This document shows positions 41,901-50,693 of a DNA stretch of 64,000 bases, piece by piece. The notes beneath the pieces are model-generated. The model worked only from the letters and a program-made list of their open reading frames with translations, was not told the DNA's origin and ran no database searches. Where the stretch lies: positions 8,973 through 72,972 of the forward strand of contig DATJJY010000156.1 of assembly GCA_035491895.1 (NCBI GenBank), read 5' to 3'. A program made the translations under genes and the position numbers. The DNA comes from DASTHG01 sp035491895. GTDB taxonomy: Bacteria; Gemmatimonadota; Gemmatimonadetes; Gemmatimonadales; GWC2-71-9. The stretch's first letter is position 1. Each line of letters starts with the position of its first letter.

Positions 41901-43018
41901 TCGACCGCCGCTGGGAGACACGGCTGCTCGCTATCGTGGCGCTGGCGCTGTCGATGATCGGCATCATCGCCGTATACGGCGCCTCGAGCTTGATCAGCGC
42001 CAAGGAGGGTGGCGTCGTCGGGTCGGGGTTCGCCCTGAACCAGGCGGTCGGCCTTGTGGCGGGGGGGCTGCTCGCCACGATCCTGGCGCGGCTCGACTAC
42101 CACATGTGGGAGCGGCGCGCGTGGCTCGTCCTCGGCATCGTCGTGGTGTTGCTCCTGATTCCGCTCCTGCCCTTCACTCACGCCATCGCCCCGTCGCGCA
42201 ACGGCGCGCGGCGCTGGGTCGAGATCGCCGGCATCGGAATGCAGCCCTCGGAGCTCGCCAAGATCGCCGTCGTCGTCTGGACGGCGATGCTCGCGGCCAA
42301 GAAAGGCGAGGCGATGCGCAGCTTCAAGCGGGGCGTGATGCCGGTGGTGGCGATCGTGGGGCCGCTCGTCGGCATGATCTTCCTCGAGCCGAACCTCTCG
42401 ATGGCACTGCTCGTCACCCTGCTGGCGGGGGTCGTGGTCTTTTCCGCGGGGGCGAAGATCGGCCACTTCCTGTTGCTCGGGGTCGGCGCGGCGCCCCTCG
42501 TCTTCGGGGCCGTCGCGACGGCGCAGTACCGCATTGCGCGCGTGCTCACGTTTCTGAATTCCGGGGGCGCGCCTGACGAAGCGAAGTGGCAAGTGCATCA
42601 ATCGCTGGTCGGCATCGGCGCGGGTCAGGTGACCGGCGTCGGCATCGGACACGGGATGCAGAAGCTCGGCTATCTCCCGTACGCCTACTCCGATTTCATT
42701 TTCTCCACGATCGGCGAGGAGTGGGGATTCCTCGGCCTGCTCGTCCTGGCCGTCGCCTTCGGCGTGTTCGTCTGGCTCGGCTTTCGCATCGCGCGCTCGG
42801 CGCGCGACACCTTCGGCCAGCTGCTCGCCGCGGGACTCACGGCCCTCGTGGGGATCGGCGCGGTGCTGCACATGGGCGTGACGCTGGCGATTCTTCCGGC
42901 GACCGGCATCACGCTGCCGTTCGTGTCGTACGGACGCTCGAGCCTGCTCGTCGCGCTCGCGGCGACCGGGATCCTGATCAGCGTGGGGCAGGGGCGAACC
43001 GGGCGAGACTCGGGATGA
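41897..43018 (+). CDS. ftsW: Septal peptidoglycan polymerase FtsW (SEDS family)
   Basis: A 373-residue polytopic SEDS glycosyltransferase that polymerises lipid II at the septum with FtsI. About ten transmembrane segments are visible. Signatures are 'NGARRWVEIAGIGMQPSELAKIA', 'MIFLEPNLSMALL', 'GVGIGHGMQKLGYLPYAYSDFIFSTIGEEWGFLG' and the closing 'ATGITLPFVSYGRSSL'. The position between murD and murG is canonical. GTG overlaps murD by 4 bases. Confidence 0.97.
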   Translation: MIDRRWETRLLAIVALALSMIGIIAVYGASSLISAKEGGVVGSGFALNQAVGLVAGGLLATILARLDYHMWERRAWLVLGIVVVLLLIPLLPFTHAIAPSRNGARRWVEIAGIGMQPSELAKIAVVVWTAMLAAKKGEAMRSFKRGVMPVVAIVGPLVGMIFLEPNLSMALLVTLLAGVVVFSAGAKIGHFLLLGVGAAPLVFGAVATAQYRIARVLTFLNSGGAPDEAKWQVHQSLVGIGAGQVTGVGIGHGMQKLGYLPYAYSDFIFSTIGEEWGFLGLLVLAVAFGVFVWLGFRIARSARDTFGQLLAAGLTALVGIGAVLHMGVTLAILPATGITLPFVSYGRSSLLVALAATGILISVGQGRTGRDSG

Positions 43019-44112
43019 AGGTCCTCTTCACCGGCGGCGGCACCGGCGGCCACCTGATGCCAGCGCTCGCGCTGGCGCAGGCGCTGAAGGCCGAGCGTCC
43101 TGATGCCGAGTGCGTGATCGTCGGCGCCGAGCGGGGGATCGAGAGCGAAGTCCTGCCGCGCTATCCGTATCGCTACGTGCTGCTGCCAATCGAGCCGATT
43201 TACCGGCATGCCTGGTGGCGCAATCTGCGTTTGCCGATCGTCGCGTGGCGGGCGTGGCGCGCCGCCGGCGCCGTGCTGGAGCAGGAGCGGCCCGACATCG
43301 TCGTGGGCACGGGAGGATACGTGTCGGGCCCGGTGGTGTGGCGCGCGCAGCAGCGCGGCATTCCGACCGCGCTGCAGGAGCAGAATGCGCTCCCGGGGAT
43401 CACCACTCGCTGGCTGGCGCGCCGGGCGCGACAGATTTACCTCGGCTTTCCCGAAGCGCAGGCTCGGCTGCGGCCGGGCGCCCGCACCATCGTGTTCTCG
43501 CTCGGGAATCCGATCCGTCCACCCGCACCCGCCGAAGAGGGTGATCGACCCACTGCGCTCGCAGCCTTCGGGCTCGCCCCGGAGCGACCGACGCTGCTCG
43601 TCTTTGGCGGGAGCCAGGGTGCCCGCGCGCTCAACTACGCGGTCGCCGGCGCGCTCGAGCACGGCGGCCTCTCGGACATCAACCTGCTGTGGGGGACCGG
43701 CCCGATGCACGCGAGCACGTTCGCGCGCTACGCCGTGCGCGGGCGCGTCGTGGTGCAGGGGTTCTTCGATCCGATGGCACGCGCCTACCGCGCGGCCGAT
43801 CTCGTCGTCTGCCGCGCCGGGGCGATGACGACGGCGGAAGTCTGCGCGTGGGGGAAAGCGAGCGTGCTCGTGCCGCTGCCGCATGCCGCCGCGAATCATC
43901 AGCTGCACAACGCGCGCGCGCTCGAGCAATGCGGCGCCGCGGTCCTGCTCGAGGAGCGCGACCTGATGGGCCGCTCACTCAGCGCCCTGGTGCATCAGCT
44001 GCTCGCGGATCCCGCGCGACGCGACGCGTTGGCACGGGCGGCACGCAGTCGAGGGCGCCCGGACGCCGCGCGGGAGGTAGTGTCAAAAATTTTGACACTC
44101 TTCGGCAATTGA
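43015..44112 (+). CDS. murG: Lipid II synthase MurG
   Basis: A peripheral membrane GT-B glycosyltransferase that adds GlcNAc to lipid I. The N-terminal loop reads 'FTGGGTGGHLMPALALA', followed by 'GTGGYVSGPVV', 'QEQNALPGITTRWLA', 'VFGGSQGARALN' and the UDP-GlcNAc site 'CRAGAMTTAEVCAWGKASVLVPLPHAAANHQLHNA'-type motif. The length of 365 residues is normal. Its last codons contain an AT-rich near-perfect palindrome (44079-44099), unusual composition for this region. ATG overlaps ftsW by 4 bases. Confidence 0.97.
   Translation: MKVLFTGGGTGGHLMPALALAQALKAERPDAECVIVGAERGIESEVLPRYPYRYVLLPIEPIYRHAWWRNLRLPIVAWRAWRAAGAVLEQERPDIVVGTGGYVSGPVVWRAQQRGIPTALQEQNALPGITTRWLARRARQIYLGFPEAQARLRPGARTIVFSLGNPIRPPAPAEEGDRPTALAAFGLAPERPTLLVFGGSQGARALNYAVAGALEHGGLSDINLLWGTGPMHASTFARYAVRGRVVVQGFFDPMARAYRAADLVVCRAGAMTTAEVCAWGKASVLVPLPHAAANHQLHNARALEQCGAAVLLEERDLMGRSLSALVHQLLADPARRDALARAARSRGRPDAAREVVSKILTLFGN
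44079..44099. promoter_or_regulatory. AT-rich palindrome, possible operator upstream of murC
   Basis: The 21-base sequence has ten-base arms AGTGTCAAAA and TTTTGACACT around a single central A. It sits in the 3' end of murG, in sharp contrast to the GC-rich surroundings, and is centred about 70 bases before the expected murC transcription start. Such symmetry at about -70 fits a dimeric regulator site. No matching family consensus is claimed. As RNA it could only form a weak hairpin. Confidence 0.45.
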
Positions 44113-44123
44113 TCGGTCGGCTC

Positions 44124-44152
44124 TTTTCTAAGTTTCTGGAATTACTTATATT
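44124..44152 (+). promoter_or_regulatory. Possible promoter of murC-ftsQAZ
   Basis: A -10 box TATATT (44147-44152), 12 bases before the murC ATG, with a weak -35 TTTTCT (44124-44129) at 17 bases. The 52-base murG-murC gap is the only real break in the dcw operon and is strikingly AT-rich. Confidence 0.45.
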
Positions 44153-44164
44153 AGCTCCCCACGG

Positions 44165-45547
44165 ATGACCTTGTTTGCACCCGACGGCGATTCCCACCCC
44201 GTCCACTTCATGGGCATCGCCGGAGCGGGGATGAGTGCCTTGGCGCTGCTCGCCAGGCGCCGCGGGGTGCCTGTAAGTGGTTGCGATAACGACACTTCTG
44301 GTGCAGGCGACCTGGAGGCACTGGGTATTCCGGTGTTCCAGGGCCACGATCCGGCGCACGTGGACCACGCCCGAGCGGTGGTGGTGACGGCCGCAGTCCC
44401 CGGCAACCACCCCGAGCTCGAACGGGCGCGTGAACGCGGTGTTCCTGTCGTGCGACGCGCCGATGCCCTGGGCGCCGTCGTCGCCGGCGCGACGGTGGTC
44501 GCGGTCTCCGGGACGCACGGCAAGACCACGACGACCGCCATGTGCACCCACGTCCTCGCCGCCGTCGGCCGGGATCCGACCGGTCTGGTGGGGGGGCGCA
44601 TCGCGGCATGGGGGGGAAATGCGCGAATCGGCGGATCGACGCTGTACGTCGTCGAAGCGGACGAATTCGACAAAGCGTTTCTCGCACTGGCACCGACTGT
44701 CGCTGTGATCAACAACATCGAGGCCGATCACCTCGAATGCTACGACGGGAGCGTAACCGCGCTCGAGGATGCGTTCGTGCAGTTCGCGATGGGAGCGGAG
44801 CGGGTGATCGTCGGCGTGGACGATCCCGGAGCCGCTCGTGTCGCCAAGCGGCTGAGCGTCCCGGTGTGGCGGTTCGGGACCGCGCCCGACGCCGACGTGC
44901 GGTTGACCACGATCGACCTCGGAGCGGGCGGATCGCGCGCCACGCTCGTCTTCCCTGACGGCCGCCGCGTGCCGCTCGCACTGGTGCTCCCTGGACTGCA
45001 CAACTTGCGCAACGCGGCCGCCGCGCTCGCGGTGGCGGCGGCGCTCGACGCCGATCTGCCGCTGGCCGCCGCCGCCCTCGCTGGCTTCACCGGGGCGGCG
45101 CGTCGTTTTGAGCGCGTGGGTGAAGCGGCGGGCGTCACCGTCATCGACGATTACGCGCACCACCCGAGCGAAGTGCGGGCCACGCTCGCCGCGGCGCGCC
45201 AGACGTTTCCCGGCCGGCGACTCGTCGCGGTGTTTCAGCCGCATCTCTATTCGCGCACCGCGCTGCTTGGCGACGCGCTGGGACGCGAGCTGGCGCAGGC
45301 GGACGCGGTCATCGTGGCGCCGGTGTACGCCGCACGGGAAGCGCCGCTCCCCGGCGTGAGCGCCGATCTCGTCGCGCAGAGCGCGCGGACCGCCGGCGCG
45401 CACCCCGAGCTCGTGACGGACCGGGCGGTGCTCACCGAGCGCGTGGCGCAGGCCACCCGCTCCGGCGACGTGGTGCTCACCCTCGGGGCGGGCGACGTGA
45501 CGCGGGTCGGACCGGAGCTGCTCAGGGCCCTCGAGGGAAGCGCATGA
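44165..45547 (+). CDS. murC: UDP-MurNAc:L-alanine ligase MurC
   Basis: Attaches the first stem residue, L-alanine, to UDP-MurNAc. 'HFMGIAGAGMSALALLARRRG' is the N-terminal UDP-binding fold, 'VSGTHGKTTTTAMCTHVL' the ATP loop, 'EADEFDKAFL' and 'NIEADHLECYDG' the central motifs, and 'IDDYAHHPSEVRATLAAAR' and 'FQPHLYSRT' the C-terminal ones. The length of 460 residues is normal. murB and ddl, which often follow, are absent: ftsQ begins within its stop overlap. Confidence 0.97.
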   Translation: MTLFAPDGDSHPVHFMGIAGAGMSALALLARRRGVPVSGCDNDTSGAGDLEALGIPVFQGHDPAHVDHARAVVVTAAVPGNHPELERARERGVPVVRRADALGAVVAGATVVAVSGTHGKTTTTAMCTHVLAAVGRDPTGLVGGRIAAWGGNARIGGSTLYVVEADEFDKAFLALAPTVAVINNIEADHLECYDGSVTALEDAFVQFAMGAERVIVGVDDPGAARVAKRLSVPVWRFGTAPDADVRLTTIDLGAGGSRATLVFPDGRRVPLALVLPGLHNLRNAAAALAVAAALDADLPLAAAALAGFTGAARRFERVGEAAGVTVIDDYAHHPSEVRATLAAARQTFPGRRLVAVFQPHLYSRTALLGDALGRELAQADAVIVAPVYAAREAPLPGVSADLVAQSARTAGAHPELVTDRAVLTERVAQATRSGDVVLTLGAGDVTRVGPELLRALEGSA

Positions 45548-46263
45548 TCGACATCGCGGAGTGGCGGTCGCGCCGTGGGGTGAAGGCCGTCGCCATCCTC
45601 GTGGGAACAATCGTGCTGTGGCTCGGCGGGCCCCGCGTGCTGCGGCACGTCGGATTCTTCCGCGTGCGGCAGATCGAGCTCGTCGGGGTGCGCTACATTT
45701 CGCCGGGCGCGGTGATCGGCGCCCTGGCTCTCGCGCCACGGGCGAGTGTGTTCGACGGGACGGACGAGCTGACCGCGCGGCTGCGTGCGCTGCCCGGGAT
45801 CGCGGATGCGCGTGTCGTCCGCCGCTTTCCCGGCGCGCTCAAGGTGATCGTGCGGGAAGTGGAGCCGGTGGCGCTCGTGCCCGGCGCGGCGGGTGGCCCG
45901 CTCACGGTGGTGGACAGCGGCGGCCACGCCTTGCCGTACGATCCTTCGCGGGTCGGACTCGATCTCCCGGTCGCCGCCAGTCTCGATTCCGGACTCGTGG
46001 CGGTCCTGGCGCTCGTGCAATCGGTCGATCCGGCGCTGTTCGAGACGATTTCGTCGGCGCGGCCGTTGCGCGGCGGGAGCGACGTCGTGCTGCAGATGGG
46101 GGCGAAGCGGGTGCTGCTGGGGCGGGACGCGGGACCGGATGTGATTCGCGCGCTGGGGCGCGTGACCGAGGATCTGGCGGCGCGCGAGCGGCCGTACGCC
46201 GAGCTCGATGCCCGCTACGCCGGTCAGGTCGTCGTGCGCAAGAGCGCCGGGGCGGGCGGGTGA
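45544..46263 (+). CDS. ftsQ: Cell division protein FtsQ/DivIB
   Basis: A 239-residue bitopic protein: cytoplasmic N-terminus, one transmembrane helix (~residues 13-31), then a POTRA domain beginning 'FFRVRQIELVGVRYISPGAVIGAL' and the beta domain with 'ARVVRRFPGALKVIVREVEPVALV', a well-known FtsQ/DivIB signature. It couples to FtsL/FtsB and FtsI/FtsW. It overlaps murC and ftsA by 4 bases each. Confidence 0.93.
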   Translation: MIDIAEWRSRRGVKAVAILVGTIVLWLGGPRVLRHVGFFRVRQIELVGVRYISPGAVIGALALAPRASVFDGTDELTARLRALPGIADARVVRRFPGALKVIVREVEPVALVPGAAGGPLTVVDSGGHALPYDPSRVGLDLPVAASLDSGLVAVLALVQSVDPALFETISSARPLRGGSDVVLQMGAKRVLLGRDAGPDVIRALGRVTEDLAARERPYAELDARYAGQVVVRKSAGAGG

Positions 46264-47516
46264 GTCGCGACCGCCGCCTGGTGGCCGGGCTCGATCTCGG
46301 CAGCACCAAGACCTGCGCCGTGATCGCGGAGGTGGTGGGCGAATTGCCGCGCTCCCCCCTCGCCAAGGTGCTGGGCGTCGGGCTCGCCAAGAACAGCGGC
46401 GTGCGGCGCGGCGTGGTGCGCGATATCGAAGAAACGACGCGCTCCGTGACGGCGGCGCTGCGCGACGCCGAGCGGATGTCCGGTGTGAAGGTCCAGGCGG
46501 TGACTTGCGGGATCGCGGGCGAGCATGTCTCGGCCCGGGGGTCGTCTGGGGTGGTGGCGGTCAACGGGGACGAAATCACCACCTCTGACGTCGCCCGCGT
46601 GAACGAAGTCGCGCGGGCGGTGTCGCTCGGTCCGGACCAGGAGCTGCTGCACGATATTCCGCAGGAATACATCGTGGACCAGCAGCGCGGCATCTCCGAT
46701 CCGATCGGGATGACCGGCATGCGGCTCGAGGTCGAAGCGTACCTCGTCACGGTGCAGTCCACCGCCGCGCAGAACCTGCGCAAGGCGGTGCAGCGGGCGG
46801 GATACCGCGTCGCCGACCTGGTGCTCGAGCCGCTCGCCGCGTCCTACGCCGTGCTGACCGAGGACGAAAAGGAGCTGGGCGTGGCCCTGGTGGAGGTGGG
46901 CGGCGGATCGACCGGGGTCGCGATCTTTCACGAAGGGAAGATCCGGCACGTCGCGTCGCTCAAGTACGCGGGCGCGCACGTGACCAACGATCTGGTGCAG
47001 GGACTCGGGGTGACGCAGGCCGATGCCGAGCGCCTGAAGGAGCGGCACGGGATCGCCTATGCGCCGCTGGTGGACGCGTCGGAGATGATCAACCTTCCGT
47101 CCACCCCCGGGCAGGGGGCGCGCCAGGCGTCGCGCGAGCTGTTATCGCATATCATTCACCAGCGGCTGGACGAGATCTTCATGCTGGTGGGGCGTGAGTT
47201 CGAGCGGGCGGGGTACGGCGGCGGCCGCCTTCCGGCCGGCGTGGTGCTCTCCGGGGGCACGGCGCACCTGCCGGGGCTCGTCGAGCTGGCCCGGGAGGTG
47301 TTCGCGGTGCCGGTACGGGCCGGGGCACCGGAGCTCGGGATTTCGGGACTGGTGGACAGTGTGCAGGCGCCGCGCTACGCGGTGCCGGTCGGGTTGGTGT
47401 TGTACGCGGCACGGCGGTTGACGCAAGGGGCGGCGACCCATGCCGCCAGCATCGGAGACGGCAGCGTCGAGCGAGTATTGGGGCCACTCAAGCGATGGTT
47501 GCAAGACTTCTTCTGA
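46260..47516 (+). CDS. ftsA: Cell division protein FtsA
   Basis: An actin-like ATPase that tethers FtsZ to the membrane. 'VAGLDLGSTKTCAVIAEV' is phosphate-1, 'VRRGVVRDIEETTRSVTAALRDAE' and 'DIPQEYIVDQQRGISDPIGM' are 1C-domain signatures, 'LVEVGGGSTGVAIFHEGKI' is phosphate-2, and 'GVVLSGGTAHLPGL' the adenosine loop. The C-terminal 'VLGPLKRWLQDFF' is the amphipathic membrane-targeting helix. The length of 418 residues is normal. GTG overlaps ftsQ by 4 bases. Confidence 0.97.
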   Translation: MSRDRRLVAGLDLGSTKTCAVIAEVVGELPRSPLAKVLGVGLAKNSGVRRGVVRDIEETTRSVTAALRDAERMSGVKVQAVTCGIAGEHVSARGSSGVVAVNGDEITTSDVARVNEVARAVSLGPDQELLHDIPQEYIVDQQRGISDPIGMTGMRLEVEAYLVTVQSTAAQNLRKAVQRAGYRVADLVLEPLAASYAVLTEDEKELGVALVEVGGGSTGVAIFHEGKIRHVASLKYAGAHVTNDLVQGLGVTQADAERLKERHGIAYAPLVDASEMINLPSTPGQGARQASRELLSHIIHQRLDEIFMLVGREFERAGYGGGRLPAGVVLSGGTAHLPGLVELAREVFAVPVRAGAPELGISGLVDSVQAPRYAVPVGLVLYAARRLTQGAATHAASIGDGSVERVLGPLKRWLQDFF

Positions 47517-47535
47517 TCGAGGACCCGAGGGAGAC

Positions 47536-48699
47536 ATGATCTTCGAACTGGAAGAAACGGTCGCGCAGAACGCGCGCATGAAGGTCGTCGGCGTCGGCGG
47601 TGGCGGCGGCAACGCGCTCAACCGCATGATCGACGAGGGCGTTCAGGGCGTCGAGTTCATCGCGGTCAACACCGATGCCCAGGCGCTGGAGAAGAACCGC
47701 TCCAGCATCAAGGTGCAGATCGGTAAGAAGCTCACGCGCGGCCTGGGGGCCGGGGCGCGGCCCGAGATCGGCCGGCAGGCGATCGAGGAAAACCGCGACG
47801 AGGCGCTCCACGCCCTGCAAGGGGCGGATCTCGTGTTCATCACCTGCGGCATGGGAGGCGGCACCGGGACCGGCGCCGCACCCATCATCTCCCAGGTGGC
47901 GCGCGACCTCGGCGCCCTCACCATCGGCATCGTCACCAAGCCGTTCCTCTTCGAGGGCCGCAAGCGGATGCGGCAGGCGGAGATGGGGATCGCCGAAATG
48001 CGCAAGCACGTGGACACGATGATCGTCGTGCCCAACGAACGGCTGCTCGCCGTGGTGGGGAAGGGCATTCCCTTCCAGGACGCGCTGAAGAAGGCCGACG
48101 AGGTGCTGTTGCACGCCACCCAGGGCATCTCGTCGATCATCTGCGTCACCGGTCTCGTGAACGTCGACTTTGCGGACGTGCGGACCGTGATGCAGAACGG
48201 CGGCACGGCCTTGATGGGGACGGGCATGGGCCGGGGCGAGAACCGCGCGATGGAAGCGGCCCAGCAGGCCATCTCGTCGCCGCTGCTCGACAACATCTCG
48301 ATCGCCGGCGCGACCGGCGTGCTGATCAACATCACGGGCGGCGAAGATCTCACGCTGGGTGAAGTCACCCAGGTGAGCGAAGCGATTCACGACGCCGCCG
48401 GCGACGAAGCCGAGATCATCTGGGGTGCGGTGCCCGAATCAGCGATGCACGGCGAGCTGCGCGTGACCGTCATTGCCACCGGTTTCGACAAGACGGTGAC
48501 GCAGGCCGAGGCACCGCCGGCGCGCGCGGCCGCGGCGCCGGGCGTGCTGCCGTTCGAGAAGCGTCCGGCCCGCCCCACGCCGACGCCGCCTCCCGGCTAC
48601 GCCAAACCGGAGCCGCCGCGCCGGCAGCAGCCGGGGACCCCACCCGCCGAAGTGAACGAGATGGAGATCCCCACCTTCATCCGGCGGCAGATGGACTGA
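47536..48699 (+). CDS. ftsZ: Cell division GTPase FtsZ
   Basis: Tubulin-like GTPase forming the Z-ring. 'VVGVGGGGGNALNRM' and the tubulin signature 'GGGTGTGAAPIISQVA' are exact, with the T7/synergy region 'NVDFADVRTVMQNGGTALMGTG'. A Pro-rich linker from ~residue 325 ends in the conserved tail 'EMEIPTFIRRQMD'-like peptide that binds FtsA. The length of 387 residues is normal. ATG 47536 has GAGGGAGA just upstream, one of the few clear ribosome-binding sites here, as expected for a highly translated gene. Confidence 0.98.
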   Translation: MIFELEETVAQNARMKVVGVGGGGGNALNRMIDEGVQGVEFIAVNTDAQALEKNRSSIKVQIGKKLTRGLGAGARPEIGRQAIEENRDEALHALQGADLVFITCGMGGGTGTGAAPIISQVARDLGALTIGIVTKPFLFEGRKRMRQAEMGIAEMRKHVDTMIVVPNERLLAVVGKGIPFQDALKKADEVLLHATQGISSIICVTGLVNVDFADVRTVMQNGGTALMGTGMGRGENRAMEAAQQAISSPLLDNISIAGATGVLINITGGEDLTLGEVTQVSEAIHDAAGDEAEIIWGAVPESAMHGELRVTVIATGFDKTVTQAEAPPARAAAAPGVLPFEKRPARPTPTPPPGYAKPEPPRRQQPGTPPAEVNEMEIPTFIRRQMD

Positions 48700-49952
48700 T
48701 GCGGCTCCGGGTGCGAGTGCTGGTCGCCGCCACGCTTGTGGCGGCGCTGGGCGTCGCGTGGGCGGTGCGGCATTTCCGCGCCGGCCCGCCGGTCGCCGCG
48801 CAACCGATTCGCGTCACGACGGCGTATCGCGAATTCGCGGACACGCTGGGCCGGCGCGAAACACTCTCGACGGTGCTGGCGCGCGCGGGCATCACCGGGA
48901 CCACGTACGCCGCCTTCCTGACCTCCGCCACGCGGCTCGACGCGCGGCGGCTGCGGCCCGGGCTCGTCTTCCACTTCCGGGAGCCAGTCACCGATTCGAT
49001 GGTCGACGGGTTCATGGTGCGCCTGGGTCCCGACCGGCGTCTTTGGTATTCGCGGGACTCGAGCGGCTGGACCGAGCGGGAAGAGGCGATTCCCTGGGAG
49101 CCGCAGCGGGTCCGCACGGTCGGCAAGATCACGACGTCCCTGTATGACGCGATCGACGCAGCGGTCCCCGATTCGATTCTCCCCGGGCCGGAGCGCCAGG
49201 CGCTCGCCTGGGCCATCGCCGACGTGTACGACTGGGAAGTGGACTTCACCCGCGACATCCGCAGCGGCGACCGCTTCGAGGTGCTGTACGACCGGCTCGT
49301 CTCGGGCGAGGGTGAGATCCGCTTCGGCCGCGTCATGGCAGTGCGCGTGGACGTGACGCAACGGCCCAGCTACGCGTTCTACTTCGAGCCGGACAGCCTG
49401 CAGAGCGCCGGCGGATTCTACGACGATCAGGGCCGCTCGTTGAAGCGCGCCTTCCTGCGCGCGCCGCTGCAATTCCGGCGCATTACGAGCAGCTTCGGCG
49501 GACGGATGCATCCCATCCTCCATACCTATCGCCAGCACGAGGGCGTGGACTACGCAGCGGCCTACGGAACGCCGGTGCGGGCCACCGCCGACGGCCTCGT
49601 GACCCTGGTGGGCCGCGACGCGGGGTACGGCAACATGATCGAGCTGCGCCACGCGAACGGCATCAAGACCCGCTACGGGCACCTCTCCGCGTTTGCGCGG
49701 GGGTTGCACGGCGGCGAGCGGATCGCACAGGGTGAAACGATCGGATACGTGGGATCAACCGGGCTCTCGACCGGGCCCCACCTGCACTACGAGTTACTCG
49801 TGAACGGCCACCCCACCAACCCGCAGCGGACCAATGCCGGAGCCGGTGCGCCGGTCCCGCGGAGCCTGCAGTCGGCGTTCGCGGCAGCCCGGGCGGCGCT
49901 CGGGCTCCAGCTCGAGCCGGTGCAGGCCAGCGGCGCCAAGAGCGTCGACTAG
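48699..49952 (+). CDS. M23/LytM-family peptidoglycan peptidase
   Basis: A 417-residue envelope protein with one N-terminal membrane anchor or signal ('RVRVLVAATLVAALGVAWAV'). Residues ~45-250 hold an OapA/NlpD-like region, including 'LSTVLARAGI', 'ADVYDWEVDFTRDIRSGDRFEVLYDR'. The C-terminal LytM domain (~260-375) has zinc ligands in 'GGRMHPI', 'HEGVDYAAAYGTPV' and 'GPHLHYELL', the last two being M23 hallmarks. The catalytic residues look intact, so it is probably an active endopeptidase acting at or near the septum given its one-base overlap with ftsZ. Confidence 0.92.
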   Translation: MRLRVRVLVAATLVAALGVAWAVRHFRAGPPVAAQPIRVTTAYREFADTLGRRETLSTVLARAGITGTTYAAFLTSATRLDARRLRPGLVFHFREPVTDSMVDGFMVRLGPDRRLWYSRDSSGWTEREEAIPWEPQRVRTVGKITTSLYDAIDAAVPDSILPGPERQALAWAIADVYDWEVDFTRDIRSGDRFEVLYDRLVSGEGEIRFGRVMAVRVDVTQRPSYAFYFEPDSLQSAGGFYDDQGRSLKRAFLRAPLQFRRITSSFGGRMHPILHTYRQHEGVDYAAAYGTPVRATADGLVTLVGRDAGYGNMIELRHANGIKTRYGHLSAFARGLHGGERIAQGETIGYVGSTGLSTGPHLHYELLVNGHPTNPQRTNAGAGAPVPRSLQSAFAAARAALGLQLEPVQASGAKSVD

Positions 49953-49973
49953 CACTAGACTTCGATCACATCC

Positions 49974-50693
49974 GTGGATCTCTATCCCGCCGTCGACATT
50001 CGAGGCGGGCGTGTGACGCACGTCCGCTCCGGCAACGCCGTGACCACGTCGGTGTATGGGCACGATCCTCGGGGCGCGATCGAGCAGCTCGCCGCCCTCG
50101 GGGCTCGCTGGGTCCACCTCGTGGACCTCGACCAGGCATTCGGAACCGGATCGAACCGGGAGCTGGTTCGTGACATTCTCGCACATCCGCCGGAGCGGCT
50201 CGCCATCCAGGTGGGAGGCGCGGTCCGCGGCGAAGACGCGGTCCGCGAGTTCCTCGAGTGGGGAGCCGCGCGCGTGGTGATCGGTTGTGCGTCGCTGGCG
50301 GAGTACCCGGAGCTGGCCCCGCGCCTCGTGCACCGCCACGGACCGGCACGACTCGCCGGCGCGGTGGATGCAACCGACGGTCGCGTAACACCGCGCGGCC
50401 GCCCGGTGGCGACCAAACTCGAAATGACGGCGCTCGGAGTACGGCTGCGCGATGCGGGGTGCGTGCACGTGATCTACACCGACGTGCGGCGCGACGGCGC
50501 CCTGCGCGGCCCCGACATCGCCGGTGCCGTGGCGCTCGCGGCGCTCGGCCTCGACGTCGTCGCGAGCGGCGGGGTCGCGAGCCTCGCCGATCTCCAGGCG
50601 ATCCGCGCCGCCGGCCTCGACGGAGCCCTGGTGGGCCGCGCCCTGCACGAAGGGCGCTTCACCCTCACCGAGGCGCTCGCGTGCGTCGCCTGA
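49974..50693 (+). CDS. hisA: Phosphoribosyl isomerase HisA
   Basis: A 239-residue TIM-barrel isomerase of histidine biosynthesis (ProFAR to PRFAR). D8 in 'YPAVDIRGGRVT' and the second half-barrel Asp in 'AVDATDGRVTPRG' are the acid/base pair. 'GGAVRGEDAVREFLEWGAARVVIGCA', 'VIYTDVRRDGALRGPD' and 'ASGGVASLADLQAI' are phosphate-binding repeats. The length is normal. It is separated from all other his genes in this window, and its neighbours are an M23 peptidase and a membrane protein, so it is an orphan his gene here. GTG start; it overlaps the next gene by 13 bases. Confidence 0.92.
   Translation: MDLYPAVDIRGGRVTHVRSGNAVTTSVYGHDPRGAIEQLAALGARWVHLVDLDQAFGTGSNRELVRDILAHPPERLAIQVGGAVRGEDAVREFLEWGAARVVIGCASLAEYPELAPRLVHRHGPARLAGAVDATDGRVTPRGRPVATKLEMTALGVRLRDAGCVHVIYTDVRRDGALRGPDIAGAVALAALGLDVVASGGVASLADLQAIRAAGLDGALVGRALHEGRFTLTEALACVA

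Noticed and set aside
44079..44099. Intrinsic terminator after murG
   Set aside because: The arms leave almost no loop, the stem is A-U rich, it lies before the murG stop codon, and murC follows in the same direction. A protein-binding site is the better reading.
49956..49961. TAGACT as -10 box for hisA
   Set aside because: The upstream bases are GC-rich with no -35 match; too weak to call.
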